DNA of 5,616 nucleotides from Candidatus Pacearchaeota archaeon (lineage in GTDB: Archaea; Nanobdellota; Nanobdellia; Pacearchaeales; GW2011-AR1). The stretch is taken from contig RFLO01000040.1 in the NCBI GenBank assembly GCA_003693875.1, positions 1 through 5,616 of the forward strand, written 5' to 3'. A model generated the notes under the pieces. It searched no databases and had not been told where the DNA came from. It saw nothing but the letters and a program-made list of their open reading frames with translations. Positions 1 through 4,587 of the stretch are shown here, in pieces. The stretch's first letter is position 1; each line of letters opens with the position of its first letter. The position numbers and the translations under genes were made by a program.

Positions 1-1
1 G

Positions 2-718
2 CCAACAAAAGAAGACATAAGGGCATACATCTTGGAAAAATCTCCAGAAATTGAACCCTCCTTGCTTGACAAAAGCGTAGAAAAGTCGTTTGGCCTCTTA
101 AAAGACTTTAGCTCAAAGGCCAGCGTAAGGGTTTTTGAAATAATCTTTCTTGATGGGTCGCGAAAACAAAGTTCAGTTGTAGAGCACAATATTGCAACAA
201 CTTCCACCGAAAAATTTGATATTGCTTTAAAATTACCGGATTCGTTTGTTGAAGGAACTCGCCCCAAAATAAAAAACACAGATTATGAAAAGGAAACAGA
301 AACTTTTTTTACTTTCGGCAAGGATACACAAAAAATCACCTATATTGTTGATAAGAAACTTGAAGCCTCATCAATTTCTCAAATAAAGATTGGGCCTCTT
401 GCAGTAGTTGAAAAAGGAACATCAATTACCGGATTTTTTCTTTCAAGCATTCCTTCAACTAACTCAATTGGCGCAACATTTCTCCTAATAATTGCATCTT
501 CTCTTGCAGTATACCTCCTATATGTAAAAAAATTCAAAAAAAGCGATTTTGTTAAGGATTTTGTAAAAAAGGCAAAAGAAGTAAAACGCCTTCAAGAAGC
601 AGGCAAAACGGAGGAAGCAAGAGAACTATACGCATCTCTTCAAAGATACTATCTTTCTCTTTCTCCGGAGGAAAAATCAAAAGTCTTTAAAACAATCGTT
701 CCTTTAATCAAAAGATGA
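2..718 (+). CDS. Type I membrane protein with extracellular beta-domain and helical tail (5' partial)
   Basis: The frame is open from the first complete codon, so the gene starts upstream of the window; the TTG at 32 is only an internal codon. The visible 238 residues hold a beta-rich region, with motifs such as LKLPDSF and ITYIVDKKL. These recall the juxtamembrane domains of archaeal surface proteins that carry a KIPKS-like strand and a later ISYxV strand; this is inference from pattern. One membrane helix (bases 467-526, starting IGATFLLIIA) follows, then KKFKK and a 63-residue charged tail. The positive-inside rule puts the tail in the cytoplasm. The tail reads G-K-T-E-E-A-R-E-L-Y followed by LSPEEKSKVFKTI, resembling a helical-hairpin motif common in DPANN proteins. 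No N-glycosylation sequon is visible, unlike the other surface proteins here. The stop overlaps the next start (ATGA, 715-718), so the two are probably cotranscribed and translationally coupled. Function unknown. Confidence 0.85.
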   Translation, partial: PTKEDIRAYILEKSPEIEPSLLDKSVEKSFGLLKDFSSKASVRVFEIIFLDGSRKQSSVVEHNIATTSTEKFDIALKLPDSFVEGTRPKIKNTDYEKETETFFTFGKDTQKITYIVDKKLEASSISQIKIGPLAVVEKGTSITGFFLSSIPSTNSIGATFLLIIASSLAVYLLYVKKFKKSDFVKDFVKKAKEVKRLQEAGKTEEARELYASLQRYYLSLSPEEKSKVFKTIVPLIKR

Positions 719-1032
719 AAAGAATAATCCTTTGCGCCGTTGTATTGGTGTTTTTTGTAGCTGCCATTGGGTTTGCCCAAAGCCCTGCTCCAACACTCGA
801 GTTAAAAGAAGGAAAAAATAATTTCACTGTAAACGAGTTTTTTTATCCCCAATATGCTTCGGATTTTGTAGCGAAACACCCGGAAATTCAAACAATAACT
901 CTAAAAGAATTTGGAAGAAGCTATGGATATGTTAATGTTTTTGGGGGAATAGGCACCAATTTTTTGATTGAAGCAGGAAAAGAGTATGAGGTTTATGTTT
1001 CAAAACCGGTAAATATAACTCTCCAAAATTAG
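715..1032 (+). CDS. Small secreted or signal-anchored surface protein
   Basis: This 105-residue protein begins with a typical signal peptide: MKR, a hydrophobic core (residues 4-20), and a plausible cleavage after A21 (FAQ). There is no lipobox. The mature part of about 84 residues is one small beta-rich domain. It opens LKEGKNNFTV and closes with GIGTNFLIEAGKEYEVYVSK then a short strand. The arrangement resembles the recurring archaeal surface domain of form LKxGWNLISLP...LEPGKGYWVYVS..CTL; this is inference by eye, and the tryptophan of that form is absent. Two sequons are present (NFT at 36, NIT at 100). There are no Cys residues after the signal sequence. The ATG overlaps the upstream TGA by four bases, so translation probably depends on the preceding membrane protein, of which it may be a partner. 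The TAG stop interlocks with the TAA stop of the convergent gene. Function unknown. Confidence 0.85.
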   Translation: MKRIILCAVVLVFFVAAIGFAQSPAPTLELKEGKNNFTVNEFFYPQYASDFVAKHPEIQTITLKEFGRSYGYVNVFGGIGTNFLIEAGKEYEVYVSKPVNITLQN

Positions 1033-2885
1033 TTTAACTCATAATAGAAATAAACATTGCTTGAGTCGCTTTGGTTTTGCGAACGAAGCTTAGCAGGTAT
1101 CCTTATTTCGTAATCATATGCTCCGTATTTTCCAGGAGAATTTGGGTTAATCTTTGTAACAAAGACGAGGTCTTCATTGTCAGTCGTTCCAAATTCCCCA
1201 TCTGAATCGTCAGAGGAATCCCAAAGAATTCCCGTGATAAAATTTGAATTATTTGTCGAATTAATAATCGGAACGCCAGCTATTTTTTGCCCATTTACTG
1301 TAAAATTTTCTGTATCAAGGGGCGTGTTCCCATCACTTGTAAAGGTGTTTGAAACAGAATCATTGAAATCCGCCATTCCAAGAATCTGGTCAATTTCTGA
1401 AAAATCTGAATTGGCTTCTCCGCCGCTTACATTTTTTCCAATTGCTTGCAAAAAACCCCAGGATATATCGCTTTCAATATCCGAAGCAAATATGTTCCCT
1501 GTAGTAATGGTTTCATTGAGCCATATATCAAATTTGCTCGATTCGTTATTTGACAGAATTTTGTTGGAGCTAAGCCTTCCGTAGAATTCCTGCCACGCAT
1601 TAACATTTATCTGGCGGCTTGCTTTGTTGTCAGACTCGTTATCTTCCGAAACAATTTGCCCCACATCAGCAAAAACGAAAATATCTGTGGGGCCTATTTT
1701 GGCGTTCCAGCTAACATTTACGCTTTTGTTTGAACGGGCAAGAATTGAAATGCTTTGATTATCTCCTATTTGGGCCCCAAGGCTGGGATCTCCCTCAAAA
1801 AAACCAACCAAAAAAACCACAGAATCTGAACAACCCATATTAAAAACAGTGGCATTTATCTTTATCGCTTCTTTTTCAATCGGATTTTCATTGCTGAAAA
1901 AAATGTAGTCAGAACTTACTACGAGGTCGGCAGTTTGAGAATACCCAAACATATTTCCGGTAGACTTGTTTGCGGAATTTTTAGCCGAGTCATTTGCAAT
2001 GCATGTGAAATTCCATTTGCCTTTTTTATCAATCAGAATGTCTGAAAAATATGTGTTTCCAGAAAGAAGGCTTGCCGCATGGTCTGAGCTTCCCGTCGGG
2101 CTAAATGCCCTGATGGTCACACTCTCAATTCCAAGCATAGAATCGGTTGCTGTACAATTCACCCTAACATATTTTTGGCCACAAACATAGCTTTCGTTTA
2201 TCTGAACGCTGCTTATTTGTGGAGAGGTTTTATCCACAGCAAAACTGCGGTTTGAGGCTATTTTTGAAATTGAAAGATTATCAAAGACCTTGCATGTCCA
2301 CTTGTAATATCCTTCCGGAAGGTCTTTTGTAAATGTCGCGTAGTCACTTGAACCAGAAACCTGCTTTGTTTCATTTGCATGCCAGCCACCAGACCAGTTT
2401 CCGTAAAGCGTCACATTTGCAAGATTTCCGTCAAGGTCACTTACAGAACAATTAAACTGGACTTGTGAGGAAATGTTTGCCCAGGCAGCCGGCTCCAAAA
2501 GACTTACATTAGGAGGGCTGTTAAGGGTTAGGTTTGGAACAATATCAAAACCAGCACCAGTAACATTAACCTTCCCCAAGTCCGTAACATATCCGTCTCC
2601 GGAATCAAAAATCTTAACTCTTAGCCCATCTCCAACTTTGCAAGGCGTTTGCAGAAGCTCACAATCAATCATGTATGTGTTGCTTACTCCGGAATTCCCG
2701 GAAGGGCCCACAGTATCGGTTAAATTGTCCGACATGCCATTTGCAGGGTTCCAAAGAACAATGGTTCTGCCGTTAGCAGAAGTCCCATCAAGAGCATCGT
2801 TTACTCTCCCAACAATGAAATGGGCAGCTGATGAAATTGAAATCATTACCAAAAAAACCCCTAATACAGCAATCCAGCGACCCAT
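1029..2885 (-). CDS. Secreted multidomain glycoprotein with Ig-like and CARDB-like domains
   Basis: This 618-residue exported protein has a signal peptide at residues 1-20 (MGRWIAVLGVFLVMISISSA). Domains in order: an N-terminal beta domain (about 22-118, C75 and C82); Ig-like domain 1 (about 122-217) with the FNC...WTC pair C146/C198; Ig-like domain 2 (about 221-316) with VNC...FTC pair C244/C295; a CARDB-like adhesion domain (318-428, ADLVVSS to the typical VSEDNESDN end); and a C-terminal domain (431-618) apparently shared with the glycoprotein gene at 4588. By hand count there are about 29 N-x-S/T sequons across the whole protein, implying heavy N-glycosylation. No C-terminal membrane helix or anchor motif is visible, so it is released or held non-covalently, perhaps to an S-layer. 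The ATG at 2885 sits about 26 bases from a TATA-like element and is probably leaderless. Likely role is surface structure, adhesion or cell contact; ligand unknown. Confidence 0.93.
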   Translation of the reverse strand: MGRWIAVLGVFLVMISISSAAHFIVGRVNDALDGTSANGRTIVLWNPANGMSDNLTDTVGPSGNSGVSNTYMIDCELLQTPCKVGDGLRVKIFDSGDGYVTDLGKVNVTGAGFDIVPNLTLNSPPNVSLLEPAAWANISSQVQFNCSVSDLDGNLANVTLYGNWSGGWHANETKQVSGSSDYATFTKDLPEGYYKWTCKVFDNLSISKIASNRSFAVDKTSPQISSVQINESYVCGQKYVRVNCTATDSMLGIESVTIRAFSPTGSSDHAASLLSGNTYFSDILIDKKGKWNFTCIANDSAKNSANKSTGNMFGYSQTADLVVSSDYIFFSNENPIEKEAIKINATVFNMGCSDSVVFLVGFFEGDPSLGAQIGDNQSISILARSNKSVNVSWNAKIGPTDIFVFADVGQIVSEDNESDNKASRQINVNAWQEFYGRLSSNKILSNNESSKFDIWLNETITTGNIFASDIESDISWGFLQAIGKNVSGGEANSDFSEIDQILGMADFNDSVSNTFTSDGNTPLDTENFTVNGQKIAGVPIINSTNNSNFITGILWDSSDDSDGEFGTTDNEDLVFVTKINPNSPGKYGAYDYEIRIPAKLRSQNQSDSSNVYFYYELN

Positions 2886-2906
2886 CTAAAGAAAAAGCAG
2901 ACAACC

Positions 2907-2916
2907 TATATTAAAT
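2907..2916 (-). promoter_or_regulatory. TATA-like box for the secreted glycoprotein
   Basis: Read on the minus strand the element is ATTTAATATA, preceded by purine-rich GAAG that could serve as a BRE. Its centre lies about 26 bases upstream of the ATG at 2885, which places the predicted transcription start at or next to the start codon, giving a leaderless mRNA. It occupies the 34-base gap between the Lys-rich gene and the glycoprotein gene. The glycoprotein may therefore have its own promoter besides any read-through from upstream. Confidence 0.5.
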
Positions 2917-2919
2917 CTT

Positions 2920-3585
2920 CTATACGCCACTATCTTCTTTTTTTTCTTCTGACTGGTCGCCTTCTCCTTTTGGCAAGCTTTCAGAATCTTTGGAATCTTC
3001 CTCCGCACTGCCTTCCTTTTTTCTTTTGAATATCCCAACAATTAAGGAAATCCCCTTTTTAGAAATGCTAAGAATTAAGACACCACAGGATTTAAGAAAA
3101 TCTAAAAGGCTTTTAGCTGCTTTTTTTGAGTTTTCTATGAATGCATCTCGGGAATCTTCATAAAATTCAACAATACCCTTCCAAATCAACAAAATCTCTT
3201 TTGAAACCTTATAGTACCTGTAAAGAACAAAGCGCGGGAGGATACGCCACATCGTTCTTATAAAGCCTCTTTTAAAATTAAACCACCAAACATCTAAGCG
3301 CATCAAAAACCTTTCTCGGAAACTTGGCTTAAAATTGAAATGCTCTACCTCAAATCTCTTGAACTTTTCTTTTTTCTTCTTTTCTTTTTTCTTCTTCCAC
3401 ACCCTCTTTTTTTCCTCTTCAAGAAATTGCCGGTATTTTTTCTCCCGTTCTTCCCTTATCCGCCTAAGAGAGGCAAGGTATTTTTCAAGAATTTTTTCTC
3501 TCGGCAGACCTTTTTCAAAATCTTCAAAAAATTCTTCATCTATTAGCTCCTCTTTTGCCTTGTATTCATCATCTATTTCATTCAT
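2920..3585 (-). CDS. Lys-rich coiled-coil protein with amphipathic, possibly membrane-associated helices
   Basis: The ATG at 3585 gives 221 residues and a four-base ATGA overlap with the upstream stop. An in-frame GTG at 3597 would add four residues but is less convincing. Residues 1-60 are acidic and helical. Residues 61-77 are an almost pure Lys/Glu run (VWKKKKEKKKKEKFK). Residues 88-145 are aromatic and basic (VWWFNFKRGFIRTMWRILPRF, shown in part as WWFNFKRG), and 155-187 hold two short hydrophobic stretches interrupted by lysines (GVLILSISKKG, ISLIVGIFKRKK). The tail (190-221) is acidic and disordered. There is no signal peptide and no uninterrupted helix long enough for a confident membrane span, so I infer a cytoplasmic protein that may lie on the inner membrane face through basic amphipathic helices. 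It is last in the three-gene overlapping cluster. I do not recognise a family. Confidence 0.82.
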   Translation of the reverse strand: MNEIDDEYKAKEELIDEEFFEDFEKGLPREKILEKYLASLRRIREEREKKYRQFLEEEKKRVWKKKKEKKKKEKFKRFEVEHFNFKPSFRERFLMRLDVWWFNFKRGFIRTMWRILPRFVLYRYYKVSKEILLIWKGIVEFYEDSRDAFIENSKKAAKSLLDFLKSCGVLILSISKKGISLIVGIFKRKKEGSAEEDSKDSESLPKGEGDQSEEKKEDSGV

Positions 3586-3902
3586 TTGCAATAGCACTCG
3601 CAGAGATTGCAGGAAGGAGGCTTAGAAACCAAAAATTTTGAGGAAAAAAACGTCTTGTCACGTATTTCACATTCGTTAAGGCATCTGACTTTGCAGTTTC
3701 CTTCACTTTCCATTGTGTGAACGAATTTTCCAGCGACAATTGAACACTCATCACGGATTTTAAAGAGTGCTGGGGGCTTTTCTTTTTCAAACCCGCCAAG
3801 GTTAGCATAAATAAGAACTCCCAGAGCAATGATTAGGGCAACACAAAGTCCAAGAATCACCCTAATTACCTTCTGCCTTGTTTTCAGTTTCTTTTTTTTC
3901 AT
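3582..3902 (-). CDS. Small single-pass membrane protein with Cys-rich ectodomain
   Basis: This 106-residue protein has a strongly basic N-terminus (MKKKKLKTRQK), one hydrophobic helix (about 12-34, VIRVILGLCVALIIALGV), and a 70-residue ectodomain. The positive-inside rule puts the C-terminus outside. The ectodomain has eight cysteines: C53, C70, C74, C78, C98, C101, C103 and C105. They form a CxxxCxxxC cluster and a terminal CxxCxCxC cluster ending CECYCK. An even count outside the membrane suits four disulfides; metal binding is an alternative. The start overlaps the end of the upstream coiled-coil gene by 41 bases, and the stop overlaps the next start (ATGA). A GTG at 3860 just after the upstream stop would remove the basic N-terminus, so the ATG is preferred. 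It probably links the cytoplasmic proteins encoded on either side to the exterior. No family recognised. Confidence 0.8.
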   Translation of the reverse strand: MKKKKLKTRQKVIRVILGLCVALIIALGVLIYANLGGFEKEKPPALFKIRDECSIVAGKFVHTMESEGNCKVRCLNECEIRDKTFFSSKFLVSKPPSCNLCECYCK

Positions 3903-4476
3903 TATCTATAAGTTTTCTCCGCTTACAAAGCTCAACGAACTCTGAAAGAATTTCTTTTAGTTCTTTTTCTTCTTTTTTCATTTCTTCTTCTTTTCTTATT
4001 AGGCGAAAGTATATGGCCCTCCATTCCTCCTCAAGCTTTTGCAACTTCTCTATTTTTTCAGTTATCTTTTTTTTGTATTCGCTTCCAAAACTTTTGATAA
4101 GAAGCCCTGCTTTGTTTTCTTCCCAATAATATTTCATATCAGAAACAACATCTTTTGACGCAAGCCGCGTTCTGTACCAATCCTCCAGTTTTCCAAGGTC
4201 TTCTATTTCAGTGTTTAAATCTTCAAGAATTTTGTTAAAGAAGCTGTCTTTCCCAAGGCTTTCTTTGTCAATTTCCTCAATCTCCTTTAGAGCTTCTTTT
4301 TCAGCATCTTTTAGGGAAACTTCAAGATAGTTCTCACCTCGTATCTTGTCGGGCTCTTCTGTTTTTTTCTCATGTTCTTTTGACTCTTCCTTTGGCTTTT
4401 CAGGTACGACTGAGCCATCCTCTATTGCAAGGTCTGGTAGCTCATCTGGAACCTTAACTCTTTTTAAAAAACCCAT
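3862..4476 (-). CDS. Cytoplasmic acidic coiled-coil protein
   Basis: The product is 204 residues with no signal peptide or membrane helix, so it is predicted to be cytoplasmic. It begins MGFLKRVKVPDELPDL, a short basic start followed by a Pro/Leu/acidic linker; similar openings occur in uncharacterised DPANN proteins (recollection, not checked). Residues 22-46 are a charged, probably disordered linker. Residues 50-98 are a helical acidic region. Residues 99-131 hold a more globular patch with W100, Y115, Y116, W118 and AGLLIKSFG. Residues 132-188 form a strong predicted coiled coil (KKITEKIEKLQKLEEEW...KEEEMKKEEKELKEILSEF). It is the first gene of the minus-strand cluster, reading away from the anchored glycoprotein gene. 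A promoter lies in the intergenic region. Its last 14 codons overlap the start of the Cys-rich membrane protein. A scaffold or oligomerisation role is inference only. Confidence 0.85.
   Translation of the reverse strand: MGFLKRVKVPDELPDLAIEDGSVVPEKPKEESKEHEKKTEEPDKIRGENYLEVSLKDAEKEALKEIEEIDKESLGKDSFFNKILEDLNTEIEDLGKLEDWYRTRLASKDVVSDMKYYWEENKAGLLIKSFGSEYKKKITEKIEKLQKLEEEWRAIYFRLIRKEEEMKKEEKELKEILSEFVELCKRRKLIDNEKKETENKAEGN
3892..3899 (-). other. A8 homopolymer at the overlap of two genes
   Basis: Eight adenines on the coding strand lie inside the 41-base overlap. They encode the Lys run just after the ATG of the Cys-rich membrane protein and, in the other frame, Glu-Lys-Lys near the end of the coiled-coil protein. 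Loss of one A from the transcript, or a +1 frameshift, would carry the coiled-coil frame into the membrane-protein frame without meeting a stop. Whether slippage happens cannot be told from sequence. Confidence 0.45.
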
Positions 4477-4514
4477 TTCCGACGATACCCCTTTATTTAA
4501 AAACCCCGAATTAT

Positions 4515-4523
4515 TTTATATAT
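4515..4523 (-). promoter_or_regulatory. TATA box for the minus-strand coiled-coil cluster
   Basis: On the minus strand the sequence reads CGAAAG then ATATATAAA, a good archaeal BRE-TATA arrangement. Its centre is about 43 bases upstream of the ATG at 4476, predicting a leader of about 17 bases. A second AT-rich element, TTTTTAAATA on the minus strand at 4494-4503, lies about 22 bases from the ATG, which is slightly short for a leaderless start. The core is nearly symmetrical, so weak use toward the plus strand cannot be excluded. Confidence 0.5.
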
Positions 4524-4558
4524 CTTTCGGTACAAATTTATGATTGCAAACAACAAGG

Positions 4559-4566
4559 TTTATTAA
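4559..4566 (+). promoter_or_regulatory. TATA-like box for the anchored glycoprotein gene
   Basis: TTTATTAA preceded by AAGG (candidate BRE) is centred about 25-26 bases upstream of the ATG at 4588. The predicted transcription start falls on or beside the start codon, so the mRNA is probably leaderless. No Shine-Dalgarno-like motif precedes the ATG, which agrees with that reading. The in-frame TAA at 4564-4566 within this element rules out any earlier start. Confidence 0.55.
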
Positions 4567-4587
4567 TTTCTCTGGGTAATTGCTCTT

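Noticed and set aside
1177..1584. Plus-strand open frame of 135 codons
   Set aside because: It lies wholly antisense to the secreted glycoprotein, whose domains, signal peptide and sequons are coherent; the product has no recognisable features.
1966..2190. Plus-strand open frame of 74 codons
   Set aside because: Antisense to the second Ig-like domain; no coding character.
2473..2889. Plus-strand open frame of 138 codons
   Set aside because: Antisense to the N-terminal and first Ig-like domains of the glycoprotein; no signal, promoter or domain.
3583..3597. GTG at 3597 as start of the Lys-rich protein
   Set aside because: The ATG at 3585 gives an ATGA overlap matching the other coupled pair at 715.
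3335..3625. Plus-strand open frames (two overlapping) rich in Phe and Ser
   Set aside because: These are the complement of Lys/Glu-rich codons (AAA/GAA read as TTT/TTC) of the minus-strand gene, a composition artefact.
3578..3829. Minus-strand open frame of 83 codons
   Set aside because: Alternate frame of the Cys-rich membrane protein gene, which has a clear membrane helix and overlap junctions.
3878..4129. Plus-strand Ser/Phe-rich open frame
   Set aside because: Antisense to the coiled-coil gene; composition artefact.
4346..4543. Plus-strand open frame of 65 codons crossing the intergenic region
   Set aside because: Mostly antisense to the coiled-coil gene start and would run through its promoter.
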